Shown here: positions 1 to 6,675 of the stretch, piece by piece | Position numbering within the stretch: the first letter of the stretch is position 1 | Layout: every line of letters begins with the position of its first letter | Assembly: GCA_946480485.1 (NCBI GenBank) | Contig: CAMLJW010000195.1 | Span: forward strand, 1-9,304 | Source of the DNA: an uncultured Streptomyces sp. | GTDB taxonomy: Bacteria > Actinomycetota > Actinomycetes > Streptomycetales > Streptomycetaceae | Length of the DNA: 9,304 nt | Direction: 5' to 3' | Position numbers and translations under genes: made by a program | Notes under the pieces: model-generated | The model's input: only the letters and a program-made list of their open reading frames with translations | What the model was told of the DNA's origin: nothing | Databases searched by the model: none

Positions 1-1039
1 GGACGTCGCCGACGATGGGCACGTCGGCGGTGCGGTTCTTGCCGATCTCGGCCGGATCGATGTCGGCGTGGACGATCTTGGCGTAGGGGGCGAAGCTGTC
101 CAGCTTGCCGGTGACGCGGTCGTCGAAGCGGGCTCCGAGGGCGACGATCAGGTCGGCCCTCTGCAGCGCGGTGACGGCGGTGACCGAACCGTGCATGCCC
201 GGCATTCCCACGTGCAGCGGGTGGCTGTCGGGGAATGCGCCGAGCGCCATCAGCGTGGTGGTGACGGGCGCTTGGGTGACCTCCGCGAGGACCTTCAGCT
301 CGGCGGTCGCGTGCGCCTTGAGGACGCCGCCGCCGACGTAGAGGACGGGCCGCTCGGCCTGGGTGATCAGCTTGGCGGCCTCGCGGATCTGCTTGGCGTG
401 CGGCTTGGTCACCGGGCGGTAGCCGGGCAGCTCGTGGGCGGGCGGCCACTGGAAGGTGGTACGCGCCTGGAGGGCGTCCTTGGCGATGTCCACCAGGACC
501 GGGCCGGGGCGGCCGGTGGAGGCGATGTGGAAGGCCTCGGCGATGGTCCGCGGGATGTCCTCGGCCTTGGTGACCAGGAAGTTGTGCTTGGTGATCGGCA
601 TGGTGATGCCGACGATGTCCGCCTCCTGGAAGGCGTCCGTGCCGATCGCCTTGGAGGCGACCTGGCCGGTGATCGCGACCAGCGGCACGGAGTCCATGTG
701 CGCGTCGGCGATCGGTGTGACCAGGTTGGTGGCTCCGGGGCCCGACGTCGCCATGCAGACACCGACCCTGCCGGTGGCCTGCGCGTAACCGGTGGCCGCG
801 TGACCAGCGCCCTGCTCGTGCCGGACCAGCACATGGCGCACCCGGGTGGAGTCCATCAGCGGATCGTAGGCCGGGAGGATCGCGCCGCCGGGGATGCCGA
901 ATACCGTCTCGGCTCCGACCTCCTCGAGAGAACGGATGAGGGACTGCGCACCCGTGACGTACTCGGGCGCGGACTGCCCTCCGGAACGGGGCCGCGGCTG
1001 CGGATGGTGGGCCCCGGTGGCCTGCTCGCTCATCGGCAT
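1..1039 (-). CDS. ilvB: Acetolactate synthase large subunit, N-terminal part (truncated by window edge)
   Basis: Catalytic subunit of acetohydroxyacid synthase, the ThDP-dependent enzyme that condenses two pyruvates, or pyruvate with 2-ketobutyrate, as the first common step of valine, leucine and isoleucine synthesis in the cytosol. The 346 visible codons cover the ThDP-binding pyrimidine domain and the first part of the central domain of a protein usually near 600 residues. Seen: [13 protein letters not shown] at 47-59, the catalytic Glu75 in [30 protein letters not shown] at 97-112, [14 protein letters not shown] at 133-146, and [12 protein letters not shown] at 177-188. The first 25 residues form a His/Pro/Arg-rich tail typical of actinobacterial IlvB. 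Two in-frame ATGs compete, at 1039 and 1033; GAG triplets in the purine run at 1041-1048 suit either one (spacers of 6 and 7 nt). It is preceded by an attenuator. ilvN and ilvC usually follow but lie outside the window. Confidence 0.97.
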   Translation of the reverse strand, partial: MPMSEQATGAHHPQPRPRSGGQSAPEYVTGAQSLIRSLEEVGAETVFGIPGGAILPAYDPLMDSTRVRHVLVRHEQGAGHAATGYAQATGRVGVCMATSGPGATNLVTPIADAHMDSVPLVAITGQVASKAIGTDAFQEADIVGITMPITKHNFLVTKAEDIPRTIAEAFHIASTGRPGPVLVDIAKDALQARTTFQWPPAHELPGYRPVTKPHAKQIREAAKLITQAERPVLYVGGGVLKAHATAELKVLAEVTQAPVTTTLMALGAFPDSHPLHVGMPGMHGSVTAVTALQRADLIVALGARFDDRVTGKLDSFAPYAKIVHADIDPAEIGKNRTADVPIVGDV

Positions 1040-1100
1040 TCTCTTCTCGATGCTGAGGGTTTTTGCAAAGTTTGTGCGGTGTACGACTGGCGCCCGTGCA

Positions 1101-1136
1101 ACAAAAAACCCCTCGTGCCGTGAGGCAAGCGAGGGG
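1101..1136 (-). terminator. ilvB attenuator terminator hairpin
   Basis: On the minus strand a perfect 7-bp GC-rich stem (arms 1130-1136 and 1109-1115) encloses a 14-nt loop that can add a GCC/GGC pairing. Six T residues follow at 1108-1103, then GTT. This is a textbook intrinsic terminator placed inside the 5' leader, about 60 nt before the ilvB start and 58 nt after the leader-peptide stop. That position makes it an attenuator rather than an end-of-gene terminator. It is one of the few places in this GC-rich window with a real U-tract. Confidence 0.88.
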
Positions 1137-1207
1137 AGCGCGTCGGGTGCGGTCGCTGGGAGTACCGGTTCATTCGGTCGGGTCATTCCCAGCTCAGCCG
1201 ACGCGCT
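1137..1207 (-). promoter_or_regulatory. Long leader hairpin, candidate antiterminator of the ilvB attenuator
   Basis: Three nested perfect pairings are visible: 10 bp (1198-1207 with 1137-1146, AGCGCGTCGG/CCGACGCGCT), 7 bp (1187-1193 with 1155-1161, GCTGGGA/TCCCAGC) and 4 bp (1175-1178 with 1164-1167). The first arm overlaps the last codons of the leader peptide, so a ribosome reaching the stop codon would mask it, while one stalled at Ile-Leu-Val would leave most of it free. The far arm abuts the terminator stem. Past two A-C mismatches, two further G-C pairs (1210-1134, 1211-1133) would take bases from the terminator 5' arm. That overlap is the only direct competition I can see, so the antiterminator role is inferred. 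Confidence 0.72.
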
Positions 1208-1235
1208 TTCCACGTACGAGAATTCGTGTGCGCAT
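1194..1235 (-). CDS. ilvB leader peptide (13 residues, [13 protein letters not shown])
   Basis: A 13-codon ORF with ATG at 1235 and TGA at 1196-1194 encodes [13 protein letters not shown]. Codons 5-7 are Ile (ATT), Leu (CTC) and Val (GTA), the three end products of the pathway that ilvB starts. A terminator and a long hairpin follow, which is the standard layout of a ribosome-mediated attenuator. Its role is regulatory: slow translation at the ILV codons when the charged tRNAs are scarce should favour read-through into ilvB. Attenuators upstream of ilvB have been predicted by comparative work in Actinobacteria. A purine run, GGGGAGAGGG at 1253-1244, lies 8 nt upstream and could be a ribosome site; it also overlaps the proposed -10 box, in which case the ORF would be leaderless. 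Confidence 0.88.
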   Translation of the reverse strand: MRTRILVRGKRVG

Positions 1236-1242
1236 GGCACAG

Positions 1243-1272
1243 ACCCTCTCCCCGGCATGCTGCGCCTGTCAA
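1243..1272 (-). promoter_or_regulatory. Predicted ilvB leader promoter (-35 TTGACA, -10 GAGGGT)
   Basis: A perfect -35 consensus TTGACA (1272-1267) is followed after 18 nt by GAGGGT (1248-1243), which matches the streptomycete TAGRRT-type -10 at five of six positions. The expected transcription start falls at about 1236, next to the leader ATG at 1235, so the leader mRNA would be almost leaderless. The -35 box contains the TGA stop codon of the upstream PAS-GGDEF-EAL gene. The prediction rests on consensus matches only. The -10 lacks the leading T, and the same bases could instead be a Shine-Dalgarno sequence for a transcript starting further upstream. Confidence 0.6.
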
Positions 1273-4223
1273 GTTGGTGGGACAGGGGTCTCATGATGTG
1301 AGCGTAGGGCCGTCCCGGTCCCGTGCGCTCCCGGCGAGCCGCCGGCCGTAGGGGCACCAGCGCCCCCACCTGCGTAGACCCCGGCCACGCCGCCGCCCAC
1401 GAAGACCGGCCCGGCCGGGCTGCCCGGCACGGAGTAGTGACCGGAAGCAAGCGCACGGCGCAGCCGGTACTCGTCGAGAGGTTCGGAGAACGCCCTGCCC
1501 TGGCCGTGCGTGCACCCCATCTCACGCAGGGCGACGACCTGCTCGGGCCGGTCCACGCCGTCCGCCTCGGACTGCAGTCCCAGGTCGCCCGCGATACGGA
1601 GCAGCCCGCTGGTGATCTTGTGCAGACGGGCCGACTCCACGACGCCCTCGACCAGACCGCGGTCGAGCCTCATGACGTCGACGGGCAGGCGCCGCAGTGC
1701 GGTGATCGCCGCGTAGCCGCCGCCGAAGCCGTCCAGGGCGATCCGGACGCCGAGGCGCCTGAGCGCGTTCAGACGGCGCTCGAGGTCGTCCAGTGAGACC
1801 CGTTGGTCCGTTTCGGCCAGCTCGATGACCAGGGCCCCGGAGGCCAGGCCGTGCCGGGTCAGCAGAGTCTCGATGCGGCTGAGGGGCATGGACCGGTCGA
1901 GGAGCCGACGCGCCGTCATCCGGACGGCGACAGGCACGGCGAGTCCGGTGGCGGCGCGCTCGGCGGCCTGCTCGACGGCCTCCTCCAGCATCCAGCGGCC
2001 GAGCTCGGCGGTGCGGTCACTGTCCTCGGCGACGCGCAGGAACTCGGCGGGTGTGAACAGCACATCCTGGGCCGAACGCCAGCGCGCCTGCGCGGAGACC
2101 GTCGTGATCCGGCCGGTGCACAGGGAGACCACCGGCTGGTGCAGCAGCGCGAACTCACCGTCGTGCGGGGCGGCGCGCAGCCGGGTCGCCAGCTCCGCCT
2201 TCCGTGCGACGTCCTGCTGCATCTGTGGCGCGTACAGCTCGACACGGCCCTTGCCCGCGGCCTTGGCGCGGTACATCGCGAGGTCGGCGTTGCGCAGCAG
2301 CTCGCCCGCGCCGAGGCCCGGTTCTGCGAAGGCGACACCGATGGACGCGGCGACCCGGACATCGTTTCCGTCGATGGAGTACGGCTGCGAGAGGGTGACG
2401 CGGAGGCGGTCGGCGAGCTCGAAGATCTGATGCTCGCGCGCGGTGTGGTCGCGGGTGCCGTCGCCGACGATGAGGGCCGCGAACTCGTCGCCGCCGAGCC
2501 GGGAGGCGGTGTCCCCCTGGCGTACCGCGTCCTGGAGTCTGCGGGCTGCCTGGATGAGGAGCGCGTCGCCGGCCTGGTGCCCGATCGTGTCGTTGACTGC
2601 CTTGAAACCGTCGAGATCGATGAAGAGGACGGCGGTGCGGCGGTCGGAGGCGCGGCAGCCGGAGAGGGCCTGTCCGACGCGCTTGGTGAACAGGGCGCGG
2701 TTGGGCAGGTCGGTGAGCGGGTCGTGCTCGGCGTTGTGCTGCAACTGGGCCTGCAGCCGCACCCGCTCGGTCACGTCACGGCTGTTGAAGATGAGGCCGC
2801 CGTGGTGCCGGTTCACCGTCGACTCGACATTGAGCCAGCCGCCGTCGCCGGACTTGAAACGGCACTCGATGCGAGTGGTGGGCTCGTCGGCCGGACTGGC
2901 GGCGAGGAACCGGCGCACCTCGTGCACCACGCAGCCGAGATCCTCGGGATGGATGAGCGAGGCGAGCTCACAGCCGACGAGTTCCTCGGCGTCCCGCCCG
3001 TAGACCCCGGCGGCGGCCGGGCTGACGTACCGGAGGGTGCCGTTCGGGGCGGCGATCATGATGACGTCGCTGGAGTCCTGCACCAGGGAGCGGAAGTGGT
3101 TCTCTTTTTCCGCCAGTTCCTGCGTGAGGGTGATGTTGTCGACAAGCATGATGCCCTGGCGTACGACGAGTGCGAGGACGACCGTGCCGCCGGTGATGAG
3201 CACCACGCGGTCGACTGTGCGGCCGTTGAGCACGTTGTAGAGGATGCCCAACGTGCAGACGGCCGCGGCCAGATAGGGCGTGAGCGCCGCCAGCGAACCG
3301 GCGATGGGCCGGTTGGCCGGATACCTGCTGAGACCTTCCTGGAGGGGCACCAGTGCCGGTTGTCCGTGGCGGGGCTCTGGCGCATGGTCGACCACCACGC
3401 GCGCGCGCCCCTCTACTTCCGCCTGTCCGTGTCGCTGCCCCACCCAGGGGGCGTAGGCGAGCAGCAGTGACCCGGCCAACCAGCCGGCGTCGAGCAACTG
3501 CCCGGAGCGGTAGCTGCTGTGCAGCAGTGGTGAGGTGAACAGCGCGTCGCACATCACCGTCACGGCGAGTGCGCCGATCGCGGTGTTCACCGCTGACCGG
3601 TGCACGGGCGAACGCCTGAAGTGCAGCGCCAGCACCATGCTCACCAGCGCGATGTCCAGCAGGGGGTACGCGAGTGACAGCGCGGTGTGCGCGACGCTCG
3701 GCTTCTCCGCCATGGCCGCCTGGGCGAGCGCGAGGCTCCAGGCCAGCGTGAGCAGCGAGCCGCCGATCAGCCAGGCGTCCAGCGCCAGACAGACCCAGCC
3801 GGCCTTGCTCACCGGTCGCTTGGCGAGCACGAGCAGTCCCACGATGGCCGGCGGCGCGAAGCACAGGAAGAACAGGTCGGCGCAGCTCGGGCTGGGCACC
3901 GGTCGGCCCAGGACGACTTCGTACCATCCCCAGACGAAATTGCCCGCGGCCGTCATCGCGGAGGAGAGTGCGAACAGCAGCCACGCGGGTCGAAAACGGC
4001 TGTGGGGAGTGCGGGCGTAGAGGAAGCAGGACACGGCCGCGGCGGCGGCCGCCGCGCTCAGCCCGAAGTCGCCCATGACCAGCGCGAGAGTCCCCGAGCC
4101 CCAGCCGAACGCGGCACCGACGGCGTATCCCGCGCACACCAGGGCCAGTACGAGCTGCGGGACCAGGCTCGCCCTGCCGCCGGCCACCCGGCGGCGGGCC
4201 GGCGGTGCCCCCGGGGAGCTCAC
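1269..4223 (-). CDS. Membrane PAS-GGDEF-EAL protein: probable diguanylate cyclase with a degenerate EAL domain
   Basis: Predicted to make the second messenger c-di-GMP at the membrane. Read from GTG 4223 it has 984 residues: about ten hydrophobic segments (roughly 21-39, 44-67, 80-99, 119-135, 143-169, 177-200, 212-229, 245-259, 310-329, 340-358), a PAS domain (375-488), GGDEF (499-663), EAL (675-923) and a Gly/Ala/Pro-rich tail (928-984). The GGDEF site is intact (RLGGDEF, GGDEF at 577-581; metal Asp in FIDLDGF at 536/538), with a product-inhibition site RQGD at 568-571. The EAL motif reads SAQ (710-712) and several other catalytic positions are changed, so phosphodiesterase activity is unlikely. 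The start was chosen for GGAGAG 7 nt upstream; a GTG at 4484 would add 87 residues with poor codon usage and no clear ribosome site. In Streptomyces, c-di-GMP controls development through BldD. It is probably the orthologue of one of the known Cdg proteins, but I cannot fix which. Confidence 0.9.
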   Translation of the reverse strand: MSSPGAPPARRRVAGGRASLVPQLVLALVCAGYAVGAAFGWGSGTLALVMGDFGLSAAAAAAAVSCFLYARTPHSRFRPAWLLFALSSAMTAAGNFVWGWYEVVLGRPVPSPSCADLFFLCFAPPAIVGLLVLAKRPVSKAGWVCLALDAWLIGGSLLTLAWSLALAQAAMAEKPSVAHTALSLAYPLLDIALVSMVLALHFRRSPVHRSAVNTAIGALAVTVMCDALFTSPLLHSSYRSGQLLDAGWLAGSLLLAYAPWVGQRHGQAEVEGRARVVVDHAPEPRHGQPALVPLQEGLSRYPANRPIAGSLAALTPYLAAAVCTLGILYNVLNGRTVDRVVLITGGTVVLALVVRQGIMLVDNITLTQELAEKENHFRSLVQDSSDVIMIAAPNGTLRYVSPAAAGVYGRDAEELVGCELASLIHPEDLGCVVHEVRRFLAASPADEPTTRIECRFKSGDGGWLNVESTVNRHHGGLIFNSRDVTERVRLQAQLQHNAEHDPLTDLPNRALFTKRVGQALSGCRASDRRTAVLFIDLDGFKAVNDTIGHQAGDALLIQAARRLQDAVRQGDTASRLGGDEFAALIVGDGTRDHTAREHQIFELADRLRVTLSQPYSIDGNDVRVAASIGVAFAEPGLGAGELLRNADLAMYRAKAAGKGRVELYAPQMQQDVARKAELATRLRAAPHDGEFALLHQPVVSLCTGRITTVSAQARWRSAQDVLFTPAEFLRVAEDSDRTAELGRWMLEEAVEQAAERAATGLAVPVAVRMTARRLLDRSMPLSRIETLLTRHGLASGALVIELAETDQRVSLDDLERRLNALRRLGVRIALDGFGGGYAAITALRRLPVDVMRLDRGLVEGVVESARLHKITSGLLRIAGDLGLQSEADGVDRPEQVVALREMGCTHGQGRAFSEPLDEYRLRRALASGHYSVPGSPAGPVFVGGGVAGVYAGGGAGAPTAGGSPGAHGTGTALRSHHETPVPPT

Positions 4224-4228
4224 TGTGT

Positions 4229-4236
4229 CTCTCCGG
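4229..4236 (-). promoter_or_regulatory. Ribosome binding site that fixes the GGDEF-EAL start at GTG 4223
   Basis: On the minus strand CCGGAGAG precedes ACACA and then GTG. The GGAG core is at 4234-4231, 7 nt from GTG 4223. No comparable purine run precedes the in-frame upstream starts GTG 4484 or ATG 4391. This is the main reason for choosing the shorter protein. Confidence 0.7.
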
Positions 4237-4486
4237 TCCGCTCCCCCGAGTCCCTCTGGTCCCGGTGTGCCGGATGGGTGTGTCGCCTGCGGGCGCTGTG
4301 CCTGCGGTGGTGGTGAGAGCAGTGACCGCGCTCGCTCGATACACGCCGGGGTCGCTGTCGGCGGCTCCGCTGCGTCTGATCGTTGGTCCATAGGCCGTGC
4401 ATCGCCCGTCGCCCCCCTGGCAGTCTGCCGTCTCGTCCCCGGCGCCGAACGGTGCGCGGCGCATCCCCTGTCGGGACGATACACCA

Positions 4487-4528
4487 GTCGTCACTCAGGG
4501 GCATAGCCCCTTTACCCTCCGTGACGAC
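4487..4528 (-). promoter_or_regulatory. Nested stem-loop upstream of the GGDEF-EAL gene
   Basis: Two concentric perfect pairings: an outer 8-bp stem GTCGTCAC/GTGACGAC (4521-4528 with 4487-4494) and an inner 6-bp stem AGGGGC/GCCCCT (4506-4511 with 4497-4502) with a 3-nt loop. On the minus-strand RNA the strands between the stems are 9 nt (GGAGGGTAA) and 2 nt (GA), a bulge that exposes a Shine-Dalgarno-like GGAGGG. No U-tract follows on the minus strand, which argues against a plain terminator. It could be a structured leader, a protein-binding site in DNA (the arms carry TCAC/GTGA half-sites), or the terminator of the preceding dehydrogenase gene 59 nt upstream. Its function is unknown. Confidence 0.5.
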
Positions 4529-4564
4529 GCAGTGCCATTCGCACGCTGACCCGCATCCAGGAGA

Positions 4565-4582
4565 CTGCGGAGGTGGCCGCAG
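4565..4582 (-). terminator. Small hairpin just after the dehydrogenase stop codon
   Basis: A perfect 6-bp stem CTGCGG/CCGCAG with a 6-nt loop starts 4 nt after the TAG stop of the dehydrogenase. There is no U-tract. Streptomycete terminators often lack one, so a weak terminator is possible, but a stem this short is also easily found by chance in GC-rich DNA. Confidence 0.35.
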
Positions 4583-4586
4583 AGGC

Positions 4587-5528
4587 CTACGCGCCCGTAG
4601 TGAGGACAACGTTTCGCAGCGGCTTACCGTTCACGAAACGGTTGAACTGGTCAACCAGGAGCCGCTTGGCGCGCGGCGGGAACGCGGACGTCGGGCCGCC
4701 CACGTGCGGACTGATGAGTACTCCCGGCGCATGCCCCAACGGGTGCCCCTTGGGCAGCGGCTCGGGATCGGTGACATCCAGGGCCGCCCTGATCCGGCCA
4801 CTCTCCAGCTCGGCGAGGAGCGCCTCGGTGTCGACGACGCCGCCCCGGGCGACATTCACGAGCAGCGCGCCGTCCTTCATCCGCGCCAGGAAGTCGGCGT
4901 TCGCCAAGCCCTTCGTCTGCTCGGTGAGGGGTGTGATGAGCACCACGACGTCAAAGTCCGGGAGCAGTCCTGGCAGTGCCGTGATCGGATGCACCTGGCC
5001 GCGCTCCGTCTCGCGTGCGGAGCGCGCGACACGCGCCACCCGCCCGACCTCGAAGGGCGCGAGCCGGTCCTCGATGGCGGAGCCGACCGAGCCGTAGCCG
5101 ACGATCAGGACGGACTTGTCGGCGAGCGCGGGACGGAAACCGGACCGCCACTCCTCATGGTCCTGCCCGCGCACGAAGTCGGGGACGCCTCGCAGCGAAG
5201 AGAGGATCAGCGTGAGCGTGAGCTCGGCCGTACTGGCGTCGTGCACCCCGCGCGCATTGCACAACTGCACGCCCTTGGGCAGCAGTTCCAGGCCCGGCCG
5301 GACGTGGTCGATACCGGCCGACATCGTCTGCACCACCTGGACGGACGTCATCTCGGCCATGGGGCGCACCGAGATGTCGCTGCTCTTCATATAGGGCACG
5401 ACGTAGAGCGCGCAGTCGGCGGGATCGGCGGGAAAGCCCTGCTCACCGTCCCAGAAAAGATAGTTGAGGCCCTCGGGGAGGCCTTCGATGTCGTCTGCGT
5501 CGAAGGGAAGCCACACGTCGGGAGTCAT
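4587..5528 (-). CDS. D-isomer-specific 2-hydroxyacid dehydrogenase family protein
   Basis: NAD(P)-dependent cytosolic oxidoreductase expected to interconvert a 2-keto acid and the D-2-hydroxy acid; the substrate cannot be read from the sequence. At 313 residues it has normal family length. Seen: the catalytic-domain start, the Rossmann dinucleotide motif VGYGSVG (143-149, GxGxxG at 144-149), and the catalytic trio Arg228 (NVARGG), Glu256 (DPEPLP) and His275 (SPHVGG). It lacks the C-terminal ACT-type extension of long phosphoglycerate dehydrogenases, so SerA is unlikely; a glyoxylate/hydroxypyruvate reductase-like role is possible. ATG 5528 is chosen because residues 1-9 (MTPDVWLPF) begin the fold and the upstream frame is non-coding. 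No Shine-Dalgarno sequence precedes it. A TAGCCT -10-like box at 5541-5536 would start the mRNA close to the ATG, suggesting a leaderless message. It is divergent from the aldo/keto reductase. Confidence 0.93.
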   Translation of the reverse strand: MTPDVWLPFDADDIEGLPEGLNYLFWDGEQGFPADPADCALYVVPYMKSSDISVRPMAEMTSVQVVQTMSAGIDHVRPGLELLPKGVQLCNARGVHDASTAELTLTLILSSLRGVPDFVRGQDHEEWRSGFRPALADKSVLIVGYGSVGSAIEDRLAPFEVGRVARVARSARETERGQVHPITALPGLLPDFDVVVLITPLTEQTKGLANADFLARMKDGALLVNVARGGVVDTEALLAELESGRIRAALDVTDPEPLPKGHPLGHAPGVLISPHVGGPTSAFPPRAKRLLVDQFNRFVNGKPLRNVVLTTGA

Positions 5529-5603
5529 GCTCAGGAGGCTATGCGAAGCGCCTGTAGAGGCAGAGGTTAGTTTGGGGAACCGGGAAAGGGAGGACACAGC
5601 CAG
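5529..5603. promoter_or_regulatory. 75-bp divergent promoter region between dehydrogenase and aldo/keto reductase
   Basis: The two genes diverge from here, so both promoters must fit into or overlap this gap. Minus strand: TAGCCT (5541-5536) ends 7 nt before the dehydrogenase ATG, fitting a leaderless start; no good -35 is visible. Plus strand: TAGTTT (5568-5573) is a possible -10, also without a -35. A GGGAGG at 5588-5593 serves as the ribosome site for the reductase. The A/T-containing stretch at 5566-5575 stands out against the GC-rich surroundings. Confidence 0.5.
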
Positions 5604-6614
5604 GTGGACCGCAGGACGATCGGCGCGGCTGCGCTCGAAGTGGGGGCCGTGGGCCTCGGCTGCATGCCGATGAGCTGGGCGTACTCGGGTTCTCGGCAGC
5701 GGGGCGACGAGTCGCTGCGGACCGTGCACGCGGCCCTCGACCGGGGCTCGACTCTCCTCGACACCGCCGACATGTACGGGCCCTTCACCAACGAGCTGCT
5801 GGTGGGCCGGGTACTGAGGGAGCGGCGTCCGGATGCCTTCGTCTCCAGCAAGTGCGGGCTGCTGGTGGGCAAGCAGCACATCGTGGCCAACGGCCGTCCC
5901 GGATATGTGAAGCGGGCCTGCGACGCCTCGCTGCGGCGCCTGCAGACGGACGTCATCGACCTGTATCAGCTGCATCGCGCGGACCCCGAGGTGCCGGTGG
6001 AGGAGACCTGGGGGGCGATGGCGGAGCTCGTGTCGGCGGGGAAGGTGCGGGCGCTCGGGCTGTGCGCGGTGGGCGCCCGCTCGGGCCGCCACTCCGGGGC
6101 ACGCCTGCACGACGGAACGATCCGGCAGCTGGAGCGAGTGCAGCAGGTCTTCCCGGTGAGCGCGGTGGAGGCCGAGCTGTCGGTGTGGTCGCCGGAGGCG
6201 CTGGACGGGCTGCTGCCGTGGTGTGAGGCACGCGGCGTCGGCTTCCTGGCGGCGATGCCGCTCGGCAACGGCTTCCTGACCGGGACACTCACGCCCGGCG
6301 AGGGCTTCGAGCCCGACGACATACGCGCCCGGCACCCACGCTTCACCGCCGAGATGATGGCCGCGAACCAGCCGATCGTGGCGGGTCTGCGCCGCATCGC
6401 CCGGCGGTACCGCGACGCGGCCGGTGACGACGCCACCCCGGCACAGGTGGCCCTCGCCTGGGTGCTCGCACAGGGGCCGCACGTGGTGCCGGTGCCGGGC
6501 GCCAAGCGCGAGCGCTGGGCCGCCGAGAACGCGTGGGCCGCCGCGCTTCGACTGTCCGCGAAGGACCTCGCGGAGGTGGCGGAGCTGCCTCGGGCTCAGG
6601 GGTCTTGGGATTGA
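5604..6614 (+). CDS. Aldo/keto reductase
   Basis: NADPH-dependent cytosolic reductase of carbonyl compounds with the (beta/alpha)8 barrel of the aldo/keto reductase superfamily, 336 residues. The catalytic tetrad is complete: Asp53 and Tyr58 in LLDTADMYGP, Lys83 in VSSKCG, and His124 in LYQLHRADP. The start LEVGAVGLGCMPMSWAYS (11-28) and the cofactor-phosphate loop VPVPGAKRERWAAENA (295-310) match the branch annotated as general-stress, pyridoxal-reductase-like or ion-channel-beta-like reductases; the substrate is not determinable. GTG 5604 is chosen because GGAGG (5589-5593) lies 10 nt upstream and the barrel begins directly. Odd: roughly 14 extra residues (about 157-170, GARSGRHSGARLHD) follow the strand that normally reads GLS(N/E)V. 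The next gene is on the same strand but 264 bp away, with repeats between, so co-transcription is doubtful. Confidence 0.95.
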   Translation: MDRRTIGAAALEVGAVGLGCMPMSWAYSGSRQRGDESLRTVHAALDRGSTLLDTADMYGPFTNELLVGRVLRERRPDAFVSSKCGLLVGKQHIVANGRPGYVKRACDASLRRLQTDVIDLYQLHRADPEVPVEETWGAMAELVSAGKVRALGLCAVGARSGRHSGARLHDGTIRQLERVQQVFPVSAVEAELSVWSPEALDGLLPWCEARGVGFLAAMPLGNGFLTGTLTPGEGFEPDDIRARHPRFTAEMMAANQPIVAGLRRIARRYRDAAGDDATPAQVALAWVLAQGPHVVPVPGAKRERWAAENAWAAALRLSAKDLAEVAELPRAQGSWD

Positions 6615-6675
6615 GCGGGCGGTCGCCGCAGGTGATGGCTGGGGCTGGGGCGAGGCCTCGGGGGGCAAGGCGGGG

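Larger units (their letters stand above)
4224..4586. other. 363-bp intergenic region between the GGDEF-EAL and dehydrogenase genes
   Basis: Both flanking genes read on the minus strand. All three minus frames are open for long stretches, but none looks coding. The frame joined to the GGDEF-EAL gene is rich in A-ending codons (CAA, CGA, TCA, CCA, ACA), unlike the strongly G/C-ending codons elsewhere. The frame from ATG 4504 gives a 94-residue Arg/His-rich sequence ending at 4220. The region holds two hairpins, described separately at 4487-4528 and 4565-4582, and a possible -10-like TATCGT at 4481-4476 without a -35 partner. Most likely it is a promoter plus a long 5' untranslated leader for the c-di-GMP gene. 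I cannot exclude an unusual short protein. Confidence 0.55.

Noticed and set aside
126..1039. Alanine at IlvB residue 128 (the position of plant Pro197) as a herbicide-resistance mutation
   Set aside because: Bacterial enzymes commonly have Pro, Ala, Ser or Gly here, so the residue alone says nothing about resistance.
68..1123. 351-codon plus-strand ORF opposite ilvB
   Set aside because: Antisense shadow of ilvB, which shows all acetolactate synthase motifs.
1803..3470. 555-codon plus-strand ORF opposite the GGDEF-EAL gene
   Set aside because: It is the antisense shadow of a clearly recognisable PAS-GGDEF-EAL gene. Its protein is Gly/Asp/Val-rich with no domain, as expected from GC-rich codon bias.
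4220..4504. 94-codon minus-strand ORF from ATG 4504, preceded by GGAGGG
   Set aside because: The ribosome-like site is 10 nt upstream, but the product becomes an Arg/His/Gln-rich string without G/C-ending codon preference, and the ATG sits inside a stable hairpin. Kept as unlikely, not excluded.
4587..5528. The dehydrogenase read as SerA (D-3-phosphoglycerate dehydrogenase)
   Set aside because: At 313 residues it lacks the C-terminal intervening and ACT domains of actinobacterial SerA, and its N-terminal sequence does not resemble SerA.
5541..5570. Nine-codon ORF (MRSACRGRG) after a perfect AGGAGG, upstream of the aldo/keto reductase
   Set aside because: Only 2 nt separate AGGAGG from the ATG, too close for normal initiation, and there is no regulatory codon run or hairpin after it.
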